Shown here: positions 1-8,363 of the stretch, piece after piece
How positions within the stretch are numbered: the first letter of the stretch is position 1
Layout of the letters: each line of letters begins with the position of its first letter
Assembly (NCBI RefSeq): GCF_009363795.1
Contig: NZ_CP045421.1
Span: 1-64,000 of the forward strand
DNA length: 64,000 nt
Direction: 5' to 3'
Source of the DNA: Palleronia sp. THAF1
GTDB taxonomy: Bacteria > Pseudomonadota > Alphaproteobacteria > Rhodobacterales > Rhodobacteraceae
Position numbers and translations under genes: made by a program
Notes under the pieces: model-generated
The model's database searches: none
Told to the model about the DNA's origin: nothing
What the model saw: only the letters and a program-made list of their open reading frames with translations

Positions 1-90
1 GTCCTCGGTGAAATACGCGGCCAGATCCTGCGGATCGGTGTCCGGATCGGCCATCTTCGCCGACAGTTCCTCAAGCGTGATCTTGTCCAT
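1..90 (-). CDS. N-terminal part of an unknown protein, cut by window edge
   Basis: Only the first 30 codons are present, beginning MDKITLEELSAKMADPDTD. The ATG at 90 is preceded by a good Shine-Dalgarno sequence (AAAGGAGAGGACGG), and the start lies inside the last 20 bases of the upstream C1-peptidase-like gene, so the two are probably translationally coupled. The visible part is acidic and soluble with no signal peptide. I do not recognise a family from this fragment; by position it is the last visible member of the peroxidase/protease operon. Confidence 0.7.
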   Translation of the reverse strand, partial: MDKITLEELSAKMADPDTDPQDLAAYFTED

Positions 91-2053
91 CCGTCCTCTC
101 CTTTGAAATTTGGGCGTCTTCGGTCAGCCAGTCGGCCAGGCGCGCAAGGTGACTTGCCTGCAGCTCGCGGTGCGCAACGACGTGATGCTGCGTGTAGCGT
201 CGGCGGCGTGCCTCTGGCGGCTGCCTGGCATGGTCTGGCGTCTTGATGCTGCGCACCGTCACGCCTTCCAGCAGCCCGCCGGGCTGGGTCAGCGCCTCGG
301 CCCCAAAGCGTTTGGCGGACATGCCGATGAAATGCTCTGTCGCCTTGTCCGCGCCTTCGAACCCGTAAAGCACAAGGTCGAGGATCGAGCGCGAGTAGTG
401 GCCCACCGTCAGCTTGCGCTCGAACCCCTTGGTCGGCACCCAAAGGGTCACCCGCTCCGGCCCGCGCAGGGCCAAACGGTCGATCAGGGGGCGGAACGCG
501 CGCTCAAAGGCATCCGCCCGGATGGTTGGCGCGATCAGGGTCAGCGACGCGACTGATTCGAGGAACGCTTTTTTCTTCTCAAGGATTTCGTGCAGCCAGT
601 CCGCCCCTTGCAGCGACAGCAGGTAGCGTTCCAGCAGAATGACCCCTGCCCCATCCACCGTCAGGTGCAGCGGCGCGCCCGTTGCGGCGAACTGGTCGAA
701 CATCTCTGCCGCCGCACCGTCGGCATCGGCGGCGATTCCCTTTTGCGCCAGCATATAGCGATGCTGTCCTGCCCGGTCGGCGGCGCGCGCGATATCGCGC
801 CAGAACGCCCGACCGATCCCCGCCGTCGTGGCCTCGATCTCGTCGTTCAGATTCTCGGACAACGCGCCGACCTTCTTCACCGCAGTCTGGAACAGATGCT
901 CCAGCACGGCGCTCGTGCTTTCGACCATGTCGTTGCACCAGAACAGAGTGTACGGATAGACGCCCGCCGCCTGCAGCGCAGGCCTTCGGTCGATCTCTGC
1001 ATGAAAGGCCGCGTCGATCCCCAACAGCGAACCGGGCAGAGAGACATGGACGGGCCGATGCGGTTTTGCGGCGATCTTTCCGGCGGTCAGGCCGACGGAC
1101 TTGCGCGTCGAGGCATAGCTGCCCACCGTCACGTGATCCCCGTCATCGAGATGCGCGAAATGCCCCAAAAGCTGGTGGCGCGGCGCCGATCCGGCCTTGA
1201 TCGGCCCGTCATCGAAAAAGATGCCGCGCCGCGAATGGGAGTAGGTGAAGGCGTCGGGCGCTGGCACCCCGAGCCGCAGCACCCACGCATCGAGCACATG
1301 GCTCGACCAGTCCTCGTACGTCCAAAGCGCCACGCCCTTCAGACGATGGCCGTCGACCTCCACCCCGCCCCACTCCGCGCCATGGGAGTTCAGAACCAGG
1401 AACCCACGATCCGTGTAACCGATCACGACGAACGCGTGGTTCTCGCCCGGCTCTGCCCGCAGCGTGATCACGCCCTCTTCGGGGTCGCGCCACCCGGCAT
1501 GGGTCGAGGCCGCGACCAAGATACTGTCAGCCTCTGCCAATGCCGCATGATAGTCGTTCAGGTAGGACCGGACGCGATAATAGGCCCCCAGCGTGGTGCG
1601 CGTCGCGGCAACCGCACGCTCGACCGTCAGATCGGTGTCCCGCGGATCGTCGGGCCACAGGGCATCGCCGCAGACGCCGTTGTGGTAGAATCCCTTGATG
1701 ACCGATCGCAAAGAGGTGACGCCCCTTGCGGTGCGCGCGGCCGTGCCCTGCTCCTGCTGCACACCCATTTGATACAGCATCCGCGCCGACACGGGCGGAG
1801 GACGCGCGGCCCCGTCGGCCAGGGCACCGATCCGGTGCATATCGATCAGGTTCGCCAGCGCGTGTCCCGCGCAGGTGCCCGCCGCGCCTTGATGGCGCAG
1901 CTCATAGGGCAGCCCGCCCACCCGCACGAGCCGGTCGATCAGCGCGGTCTGGCTGCTCTGCGCCAAGGGCCGCAAGGACGGCTCGTACACCCGGTCCCGA
2001 AGGTCGGTCGGGTCGGCACGAAAGCCGGTGTCGGGGTTCGGCAGATGCGGCAA
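71..2053 (-). CDS. papain-like (C1) cysteine peptidase with alpha/beta-hydrolase-like C-terminal region
   Basis: 660 residues. The N-terminal third (about 25-265) has the papain layout: QGAAGTCAGHALANLID carries the nucleophile Cys with the usual upstream Gln, ENHAFVVIGY the catalytic His, and LNSHGAEWGG the Asn. There is no signal peptide or propeptide. The rest (about 290-640) is not peptidase; the order of a YPYTLFWCNDMVEST segment, a TVDGAGVILLERYLL segment, a SLTLIAPT strand and a GHYSRSILDLVLYGFEG segment resembles an alpha/beta-hydrolase-like fold in which the HSAG nucleophile serine position reads DGAG, so that domain is probably not a hydrolase. The domain assignment is inference by eye. 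The start is a TTG with AGGAG 8 bases upstream; no ATG fits as well. It lies 59 bp downstream of the peroxidase gene and overlaps the next gene by 20 bp. Substrate unknown; processing of operon partners is one possibility. Confidence 0.75.
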   Translation of the reverse strand: MPHLPNPDTGFRADPTDLRDRVYEPSLRPLAQSSQTALIDRLVRVGGLPYELRHQGAAGTCAGHALANLIDMHRIGALADGAARPPPVSARMLYQMGVQQEQGTAARTARGVTSLRSVIKGFYHNGVCGDALWPDDPRDTDLTVERAVAATRTTLGAYYRVRSYLNDYHAALAEADSILVAASTHAGWRDPEEGVITLRAEPGENHAFVVIGYTDRGFLVLNSHGAEWGGVEVDGHRLKGVALWTYEDWSSHVLDAWVLRLGVPAPDAFTYSHSRRGIFFDDGPIKAGSAPRHQLLGHFAHLDDGDHVTVGSYASTRKSVGLTAGKIAAKPHRPVHVSLPGSLLGIDAAFHAEIDRRPALQAAGVYPYTLFWCNDMVESTSAVLEHLFQTAVKKVGALSENLNDEIEATTAGIGRAFWRDIARAADRAGQHRYMLAQKGIAADADGAAAEMFDQFAATGAPLHLTVDGAGVILLERYLLSLQGADWLHEILEKKKAFLESVASLTLIAPTIRADAFERAFRPLIDRLALRGPERVTLWVPTKGFERKLTVGHYSRSILDLVLYGFEGADKATEHFIGMSAKRFGAEALTQPGGLLEGVTVRSIKTPDHARQPPEARRRRYTQHHVVAHRELQASHLARLADWLTEDAQISKERTDGQDHA

Positions 2054-2072
2054 CGGACTGACTCCTGCTGGT

Positions 2073-2088
2073 GGGGCGGCACCGCCCC
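2073..2088. other. GC-rich inverted repeat in the peroxidase/C1-peptidase gap
   Basis: GGGGCGG-CA-CCGCCCC lies between the peroxidase stop (2113) and the Shine-Dalgarno of the TTG-started C1 gene. It could form a tight hairpin in the mRNA and stabilise or attenuate the junction. It has no T-tract, so it is not a clear terminator. Confidence 0.4.
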
Positions 2089-2112
2089 CGAAGGGACGGC
2101 ACCCGTGCTTGG

Positions 2113-3930
2113 TCAGGCGTGCAGCCCGCAGGCGCGCATCATCTTTTCAAGCGTGTCGATGGGTTCACCGTTCGGCTGAACCGCATCGGCCGGGGTCCAG
2201 CTGTTGAAGCTGCCTTGGTTCAGATAGCTGCGCGGGTCCGTCACCAGCAGACCGACCAGCGTTTCGGCCACCAGCCGACTGCCCAAGCTGCCCAGATGCG
2301 CGCCGTCCGCTTCGACTTCGGCCTCTTTCAGCACGTAGTACCAAAGTGGCGTCGCCGTTTCGAACCCGCCGCCGGTTACGGCGGCCTGCATCGCTTCACT
2401 GCCAGAGGCAATCTGCTCTGCCGACAGTTCGGGCACCGAAATACCCTTGTCGTACAGGCACTTCACCATCGCCTGCCCCGTCGGAACATTGAACACGTAG
2501 CCCCGCCGCATGTTACGCTCGGCCAGACGCGACATCATCTCGTTCGGGTCGTTGTTCTCCAGACTGTTCATCGGCAACGCGATCCGCGTGTCGATCTTGC
2601 GCGCAACACGGTTGGGCATCGGAGAGGTGCCGATCATCCTGTCCCATTCCGCAGGCCAGTTGCTGGGCAGGGTGGGCAGACCGCGCATCCCCCCGCCGCC
2701 GGTGAACTGGAACATCTCGCGGAACGTCGCCCGTCCGTCACCGCTGCCATCGGCGGCACGGCCGAAGTTGCGGTTCCAGTCGTAGTCGCCCCGCACCATC
2801 GAGTGCCCGTAGCGGTAGGCCGCGACAGAGAATTCCAGCGGCATCGGCAGCACGCCTTCCGGCAAGCTGTCCTTGTGGGCATCGTGGAATGCCGAATAAA
2901 GCGGCGCGCGATCCGCCACGACCTGATCCACCACGGCAGGATCGCAGATCGTCTTCAGGAAGACGTTCACCACAAGCCATTGGTAGATCAGCGTGACGTT
3001 CTGGCGTGCTTCGGCAAAGATTTCGTCGGCGTCGGTCTTGCCTTCGTCCCGCAGGGTGTCGGCGATGGCGTTGTGAAGCCGCAGGATGCTCAGGTGGAAC
3101 TGCGCCACGATCAGGTTCTCGTCGTTGCGCCCGTCGCCGATCAGCGCGGTCCGCCGCACCTCCTCGTCCGAGCGCGCGCCATCCGGATTGAACAGCTCGT
3201 TCACCTCGTCCATCGTCAAATGGCCGCTGTCGATGGCGGCGCCCAAACGGGGCAGGTCCGCACCGTCATCCGCGGGCAGCGGAGGACGCTCGAAGCCAGG
3301 AATGTTGCTGATCAAGCCCAACCGCATCTTGGCCGGATCGTCGGGATCGCGCAGTGCGATCTCCAGCTTTTCCGCTGCCGGGCTTTGCCCCGGACCGTCA
3401 CCGTAGACGCTGTCCAGCTCCAACCGGCCCTTGCGCAGGTTCAGCTTGACGGTTTCTGCCGCGTCGCGCGATTGCGGCGCGATGTCGGGGCGGTCGATGT
3501 TGAACGCGCCCTCGGGCGTGCCGGGCGCATCCTCACGGTCCGTATTGGCCGTGATATCATGGTCGATGAACTGTCCCATGTAGGTGAAGACCGGCGGCAT
3601 CGTGGACTCGCCCGCCGCGTCTTTCTGGTCCAACGACGCCTCTGCCATGGCATCGGCCAAGGCCTTGATCTTGTCGCCCACGCCGTCGATCGCGGGCACG
3701 TCCGCCGCATCCTTGCAGTAAAAGCGGAACGCCTGGCGCGGCTCCAGCCCCAGAGCGGGGTCGGGATCGGGATCGGGGACCGGGTATTTCTCGGTCTTCC
3801 ACTCGCGGGATTTTTGAATGCTGGCCACGTCACGCAGATCGACATGGTCCGAAGCAGATTTGGAACGGCTGGCGCCACGCGCTGCCGGTGTGGCCGAAAT
3901 GGTTTGGCCATGTCCTAATTTGTAAAGCAT
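2113..3930 (-). CDS. animal-type haem peroxidase
   Basis: 605 residues from the ATG at 3930 (GGAG 10 bases upstream); the open frame runs 22 codons further to 3996, but that extension looks non-coding. The distal-side signature FTYMGQFIDHDIT (distal His about residue 124 with the Asp-coordinated calcium site) and the proximal-side AAYRYGHSMVRGDYDWN are both present, so the haem site looks complete. This is the peroxidase-cyclooxygenase superfamily (Pfam An_peroxidase), which oxidises halides or organic donors with H2O2. There is no signal peptide, transmembrane segment or RTX repeat, unlike many secreted bacterial members. A short acidic DPDPDPDP stretch precedes the domain. It sits between the S8 and C1 peptidase-like genes on the same strand. 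Physiological donor unknown. Confidence 0.88.
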   Translation of the reverse strand: MLYKLGHGQTISATPAARGASRSKSASDHVDLRDVASIQKSREWKTEKYPVPDPDPDPALGLEPRQAFRFYCKDAADVPAIDGVGDKIKALADAMAEASLDQKDAAGESTMPPVFTYMGQFIDHDITANTDREDAPGTPEGAFNIDRPDIAPQSRDAAETVKLNLRKGRLELDSVYGDGPGQSPAAEKLEIALRDPDDPAKMRLGLISNIPGFERPPLPADDGADLPRLGAAIDSGHLTMDEVNELFNPDGARSDEEVRRTALIGDGRNDENLIVAQFHLSILRLHNAIADTLRDEGKTDADEIFAEARQNVTLIYQWLVVNVFLKTICDPAVVDQVVADRAPLYSAFHDAHKDSLPEGVLPMPLEFSVAAYRYGHSMVRGDYDWNRNFGRAADGSGDGRATFREMFQFTGGGGMRGLPTLPSNWPAEWDRMIGTSPMPNRVARKIDTRIALPMNSLENNDPNEMMSRLAERNMRRGYVFNVPTGQAMVKCLYDKGISVPELSAEQIASGSEAMQAAVTGGGFETATPLWYYVLKEAEVEADGAHLGSLGSRLVAETLVGLLVTDPRSYLNQGSFNSWTPADAVQPNGEPIDTLEKMMRACGLHA

Positions 3931-4032
3931 TGGTCTCTGGCTCCGACTTGGCCGATGCCAAGATCGCGAAAGCGGATCTACCCTGAAACTGGGCACCTCG
4001 CGGAACTTGGTCGTTCGGCGAAATTAAGAAAT

Positions 4033-4050
4033 ACCGCGATATGGCGCGGT
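4033..4050 (-). terminator. possible weak terminator between S8 and peroxidase genes
   Basis: ACCGCG-atatgg-CGCGGT forms a 6-bp stem followed, on the minus strand, by TATTTCTT. It lies in the 280-bp gap 3931-4210. If active it would separate transcription of regulator-PAP2-S8 from peroxidase-C1; the stem is short and the T-run interrupted, so this is weak. Apart from it and the peroxidase ribosome-binding site I see nothing else in the gap. Confidence 0.3.
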
Positions 4051-4210
4051 CCTTTATCTCTCGTCGCGGGCCTCTTCTTCCTCCTCCTTTCCGGCGTCGC
4101 GACCTGAAATCAATCCGGGAAAGCCCCGGCCTTCGACGTCTGCCTGAACACGGGCTGACGACTGATACCGTGTAGGACACCCCGTGACCCACCGGCCGGA
4201 CCGGACACCA

Positions 4211-5704
4211 TCACTGGATGGCTCCGGTTCGCAACGTCGACCAGTGGATCGCCGGTTGTGCCGCCGCGTGGTCAGCCTTGCGCCCCGCCGTCAGCGCGGC
4301 CTTGACAGCCACACCGGTTCCGGCGCCACGCGGCGCGATGCATCCTGCCGACATACCCAGAGACACAAGCCCCGCCGTCAGCGCCACCGCACCCGACGTG
4401 CCCGAGAACCGGCAATAGGCCGACCGATAGTCAAGGATTGCGCCGTCCACACCGAACACCTGCGCGTTGGGGCTGGAATTGTAGCCCGCCCGCCCCGGCA
4501 CGTCTGTAGACACAAGGTCCTGCGGTGCGTGAAGACGCGCGTTGGCGTCAGTGCCCGCCGCATCTCCGAAATTGCCCAGCCCGTCCAGATAGGCGCGGCC
4601 GTGATCGTTGGGATTGAACCCTGCCGCCTGCACGTCCAATCGTTGCAGATCATGGTCCAGCCTCTCACCGTCGCCGCTTGGCGCGTATACGGTGATCGCC
4701 TCTGACACCGGGGAATAGCTGGCCGCGTGCCCGGCTGCGGTCCGCGCGCCGACGGCGATGATCCCGTTGTCATCGGCGGCAAGATTTCCCGGAAACAGCA
4801 CCGTGTCCTGTGCGCCATTCCCGGCGGCACAGATGACCGGAACCCGCTGGGACACCGCCACTGTCAGCGCGCCTAGCAAGTCCCATTGCGCCAGTTCCTC
4901 TTCGCTCAGCCCGACCCCCAACGCACGCCCCAGCGCGTCCACAGTGGTCGCGGCGTCCGGTGCCAAGCTGCGCGGCGACGGGAAGTCACGCGCCAGAACG
5001 ATGACATCCGCCTTGATCAGAACCGCGTAGAGCATCGCCAGGATCAGCTGCTCTGGCTCCGGGTCGAAATGTGTCGAGATCGGTACGATCTCGCAGAAGG
5101 GATCCACCCCGGCAAAGGCGAAGGACACCGAACCCGCGCCGGTGACTTCCTTCATGTCGCCCGTGACCGGATCGAAGATGCGCGTGCCGGAAACAGCCAC
5201 CTGATCCGCCGCAACGGGCCGCGCCCCGATCAGACCAGCCATCGCGGTGCCATGCGCCGAAAAGCTGGGGGCCGTGGCAGGCTGCACGATAGGGTCTACG
5301 TCGCTTCGCAAATGCGCTACCAACAGGTCCCATTGGGACCGCGCGCCATTCGGCAGATCATCGGGAAAAGGGATCATCTCGCTTCCAAGCGCCGACGCCA
5401 GTCCAGCCCTGTCGGCAGGAACCGCAAAACGCGCCGAGAAGAAATCCAGCGCCCGACCCGTGTCGATCGCGCCCCTCAGGTTCGGATGCTCCGCCGCGAC
5501 GGACGTGTCGATCAGCGCCACTCGCGTCCGACGCGATCCTGCACGCTCTGCCGCCCGGTCCCATCCATCCGAGCGAAAGCTCGACAGATCCGTGACAACC
5601 CCCATCTCCGCCAGCGGCCACAGGGCGTGGAACGCCGGGTAGACCCCCCTGCCCCGCTGCGCGTCACTGTCCAGCCGGATCCGGTCCTGCATCGTCTCGC
5701 TCAT
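4211..5704 (-). CDS. subtilisin-like (S8) serine protease domain protein
   Basis: 497 residues from the ATG at 5704, chosen because GGGAGGAATGGGT lies directly upstream and because it forms an ATGA overlap with the stop of the PAP2 gene. The S8 triad is present in order: VALIDTSVA (Asp about 66), FSAHGTAMAGLIG (His about 151) and RFSGTSGAVALTAG (Ser about 437), with the oxyanion Asn in ICAAGNGAQD (about 296). There is no signal peptide and little room for an inhibitor propeptide, so it is either cytoplasmic or exported by an unseen route. A long insert (about 85-145) separates Asp and His. It is translationally coupled to the PAP2 gene. A regulatory or maturation protease for the operon is plausible but unproven. 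Confidence 0.85.
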   Translation of the reverse strand: MSETMQDRIRLDSDAQRGRGVYPAFHALWPLAEMGVVTDLSSFRSDGWDRAAERAGSRRTRVALIDTSVAAEHPNLRGAIDTGRALDFFSARFAVPADRAGLASALGSEMIPFPDDLPNGARSQWDLLVAHLRSDVDPIVQPATAPSFSAHGTAMAGLIGARPVAADQVAVSGTRIFDPVTGDMKEVTGAGSVSFAFAGVDPFCEIVPISTHFDPEPEQLILAMLYAVLIKADVIVLARDFPSPRSLAPDAATTVDALGRALGVGLSEEELAQWDLLGALTVAVSQRVPVICAAGNGAQDTVLFPGNLAADDNGIIAVGARTAAGHAASYSPVSEAITVYAPSGDGERLDHDLQRLDVQAAGFNPNDHGRAYLDGLGNFGDAAGTDANARLHAPQDLVSTDVPGRAGYNSSPNAQVFGVDGAILDYRSAYCRFSGTSGAVALTAGLVSLGMSAGCIAPRGAGTGVAVKAALTAGRKADHAAAQPAIHWSTLRTGAIQ

Positions 5705-6651
5705 ACCCATTCCTCCCGCGCGGCCAGCATCTGATCTTCCAGCACGACTTCGAAGATCGGCGTCATCATCTGCGCCAGCGCCCGTCCCGCCGCCGTGTCC
5801 TGCGCATAGTGCAGACCGGCCCATTCACGGTTTTCCGCGATGCGGCGCGCGCTTAGAAACAGTTCGGCGATGCCCGGATGTTCGGGCGCGACACGCGCGA
5901 AGACGAAAGCGATGGCGTAGGACAGGAACGCGTGGTTCGACGGATAAGACGGGTGAACAGGCACCGGCACGAAGGTCCGCAGGCGCGGATTGACAGTGCT
6001 GGGCCGGGGCGCATCGAAGCGATCCTTGTAGCGCAGGCCGATTTCCTCGCACAGCCGCGCCAAGATCAGAAACAGCGCCACGGTCTGCGGCGCACCCCCC
6101 GTATCCGTCACGCCCAGGGGCCGCAGATAGCCCGACAATTCAAGCTCCTGCTCCCTTACGATCTCTTGCCGACGCCCCGCTTCGGCATCCGTCAAAAGCG
6201 CCGCTTGCTTGCGCAACAACTCGCGCGTCTGGTCATACAATCCCGCAGGCGACGCGGGCAGCGGGATGGGCAGGTCATGCCACCAGTCCCGCAGGCGATG
6301 CAGTCTGTCGATCTCGTTCCACGGCAGCAGGATATCGGGTGTCTCGCCGGTCACCGGCGCGCCCGTGTCCACGGCATTGCGGTTCCTGTTCCGGTTTCGA
6401 TTGCGGTTCCTGTTGCGATTCCGATTTCGGTTTCGGTTCCTGTTCCTGTTCCGGTTCAGCAAGGACGACGCGCCGCCCGAGCCCGCCGGAACCGACACGA
6501 AAGTCGTCGCATCGAACATCCCACCGCCCGCGGTCGGCAAATCCCCAAGGCGCGACGCCTCGACTGCCTCGAAACTGTCACCCACCGCCAAGAGCGCTGT
6601 CTTCACCAGAACGGCGCTGAATGGGTTCGTAGGTCTGTCATCGTCGTACAT
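5701..6651 (-). CDS. PAP2-superfamily / vanadium-haloperoxidase-fold protein with Asn-Arg repeat
   Basis: 316 residues. The acid-phosphatase/haloperoxidase motifs are in the C-terminal half: KDRFDAPRP (209-217), HPSYPSNHA (about 233-241) and NREWAGLHYAQD (Arg275, His281, Asp285), matching the K-x6-RP, PSGH and SR-x5-H-x3-D signatures. There are no strong transmembrane helices, unlike lipid-phosphate PAP2 enzymes, so it is closer in style to soluble bacterial vanadium-dependent haloperoxidase relatives. Residues 66-92 are a perfect Asn-Arg dipeptide repeat. The ATG at 6651 shares one base with the stop of the regulator gene (TGATG), and its own stop overlaps the S8 start (ATGA), so the three are coupled. 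Whether it is a phosphatase or a haloperoxidase cannot be told from sequence alone. Confidence 0.8.
   Translation of the reverse strand: MYDDDRPTNPFSAVLVKTALLAVGDSFEAVEASRLGDLPTAGGGMFDATTFVSVPAGSGGASSLLNRNRNRNRNRNRNRNRNRNRNRNRNRNAVDTGAPVTGETPDILLPWNEIDRLHRLRDWWHDLPIPLPASPAGLYDQTRELLRKQAALLTDAEAGRRQEIVREQELELSGYLRPLGVTDTGGAPQTVALFLILARLCEEIGLRYKDRFDAPRPSTVNPRLRTFVPVPVHPSYPSNHAFLSYAIAFVFARVAPEHPGIAELFLSARRIAENREWAGLHYAQDTAAGRALAQMMTPIFEVVLEDQMLAAREEWV
6376..6456 (-). repeat. hexanucleotide-like repeat encoding N(RN)13
   Basis: Twenty-seven codons alternate Asn and Arg without interruption. Asn uses both AAC and AAT, and Arg uses CGC, AGG, CGG and CGA, so the DNA repeat is degenerate while the protein repeat is exact. 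It forms a highly basic linker between the unassigned N-terminus and the PAP2 domain. Confidence 0.95.
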
Positions 6652-8363
6652 CAGTCTGCCCCAGCTTTCGTCAGTCCCTCGATCAGTATTCTTTTCGCCC
6701 GTGCGTCTCTCACGGCCATTCTATCGTCGCGCACCCAATCCACCGAAAACGCCGGGTCCATGCTGCGCAGCCGCTGCACGCAGTCCTTCGCGCCGTCGAT
6801 ATCACCGCGATGGGCCAGTGCGATCGACATGTATCGCAATGCTGCGCCGAAGTTCGGACGCAGCGACAGAACCCGTGCGCCCAGATCGGTCGCCGTCGGG
6901 AAATCGCCCTGAAGCGTCGCGATCATGCTGCGCGTGGTCTGCATGGTGAAGGAAATCGGGCTGAACGCGCCAAGCCGCAGCGCATTGCGCGAGGCCACCT
7001 GCGCCAGATCGTATTTGCCGCCGTAGGTGCAATGCAGCGCCAGATGGTCCCAGCAGAAGGCCGACTGCGGCGCCATCCGCAGCGCATGTTGCAGCATATC
7101 GCCCGCACCCTCGTGATCGTGCAGCACGTACCCGGCCGCATGACCAACCATCCCCAGCGCCAGCCCTCCGCTCGCCGGATCGCTGCGCACTTGGGCCACA
7201 AGGCGACGGGTGTCTTCTTCCAGCGTGCCCCTGCCCGTCTGCCAGTGCTCGCCCACGCGAAAGGTGTTCTGATACGCCAGCAAAGCCGGATAGATCGGTG
7301 CGTTGGTCACTTGCCAGGCCCGCTCCAACTCTGCCTCAAGGTCATCCAGCGCCTGATGGTCCAGCTGGAACATGGATGTCAGTGCATGAAACGGAGTGAT
7401 CGGCGCGTCAGGATTTCCTTCTGCGCCCGACGCCAGCGTCCCTGACGTCCGTTCGACCACCTCTCCCAGAAGCCCAAGCACCTCGCTATGCTCCAGACAG
7501 GCCCGATCGGTGCGGATCGGGCCCCGCTCGGCGAACCACAGCAATTCCGTGTTCGAGCGATCCATCACCAGAACGCGCAGCGATACGCTGTCGCCCAACT
7601 CATACAGTCGGAATCGCAGGTACAGGCTGGGACTGTTCTGGACATCCAGCTCGCAAGTGTCTGCATCGCGGTCTCGGTAGTCGAACACCCGAGCCCCGAC
7701 ATAATCACGCAAACCGTCGGAAATGCAGTCAACCAACGCCTCGGCCAGGTACAGCGCGTTGATCGAACGCGAATGAATAACCGGCTGCAGCAACCCAATC
7801 ACTGGGCGAAGATCTTCAGCCGGGGGCGTGGAGTAGTCCGTCAACAAGCGCGCCCGAGGCGGTTCAGCCGCGGCCTCGATGATCCTGTCGCGCCACTGCA
7901 TGCGCTGATCGCGCAGCCATTCTTCGAACCCCTCTGCTGGAAGGTCGATACCTTCCAACACGTCGGGCGGATCGCTGACGATCTCTGTAGGTAAAGCCGA
8001 AACTCCGTCCCGCAGGAATCTCAGCAGATCGACGGAAACGACATCGGGATCAAGACGCACGAGTGACGGGGTGATCTCAATCAAGGCGGGATCGCACTCC
8101 GCCAGTTCTCGGCGCAGTCCATGCAGGGCCGTTCTCAAGCTCTGCGCCGCGCGTTGCGTGTCCTTGTCCCCCCAGAACAGATCTTGCAGTCGGGCTCTGG
8201 ACACGCCGCCGCGCCCCGCAAGGGCGATTACAGCAAGCATCGCTTGCCGGTGGGTGCTTCGCGATGTGTAGTCCGCGCCGTCGGCGCCGGTAAGCCGCAT
8301 CGGCCCCAGCAAGTCCAATGTAGCCGCGCGATCCGCGCAGGCTTTGCGTCGGGCGTCGAACAC
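6651..8363 (-). CDS. SARP/BTAD-type transcriptional regulator with TPR region
   Basis: About 570 residues from a GTG at 8363, which has AAAGGA 9 bases upstream; the open frame continues to 8633 but the distal part is AT-rich and looks non-coding. Residues about 15-115 form a winged-helix DNA-binding unit of the SARP/CadC type (LDLLGPMRLT, then RQAMLAVIALAGRGGVSRARL, LFWGD, AAQSLRTALHGLRREL). A middle segment (RPVIGLLQPV, EALVDCISDGLRDYV) resembles the TolB/FlgO-like domain often found behind such regulators. The C-terminal half contains helical repeats consistent with TPRs. It is the promoter-proximal gene of the operon and coupled to the PAP2 gene, so it most likely activates that operon. 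The signal sensed is unknown. Start uncertain. Confidence 0.8.
   Translation of the reverse strand: MFDARRKACADRAATLDLLGPMRLTGADGADYTSRSTHRQAMLAVIALAGRGGVSRARLQDLFWGDKDTQRAAQSLRTALHGLRRELAECDPALIEITPSLVRLDPDVVSVDLLRFLRDGVSALPTEIVSDPPDVLEGIDLPAEGFEEWLRDQRMQWRDRIIEAAAEPPRARLLTDYSTPPAEDLRPVIGLLQPVIHSRSINALYLAEALVDCISDGLRDYVGARVFDYRDRDADTCELDVQNSPSLYLRFRLYELGDSVSLRVLVMDRSNTELLWFAERGPIRTDRACLEHSEVLGLLGEVVERTSGTLASGAEGNPDAPITPFHALTSMFQLDHQALDDLEAELERAWQVTNAPIYPALLAYQNTFRVGEHWQTGRGTLEEDTRRLVAQVRSDPASGGLALGMVGHAAGYVLHDHEGAGDMLQHALRMAPQSAFCWDHLALHCTYGGKYDLAQVASRNALRLGAFSPISFTMQTTRSMIATLQGDFPTATDLGARVLSLRPNFGAALRYMSIALAHRGDIDGAKDCVQRLRSMDPAFSVDWVRDDRMAVRDARAKRILIEGLTKAGAD

Noticed and set aside
590-3918. 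Long plus-strand open frames opposite the C1 and peroxidase genes (about 530 and 615 codons)
   Set aside because: They are antisense shadows produced by high GC at codon position 3; no domains, and the minus-strand frames carry catalytic motifs.
5701-6651. Firm call of vanadium-dependent haloperoxidase
   Set aside because: Motifs are shared by PAP2 phosphatases and haloperoxidases; sequence cannot separate them, so only the superfamily is stated.
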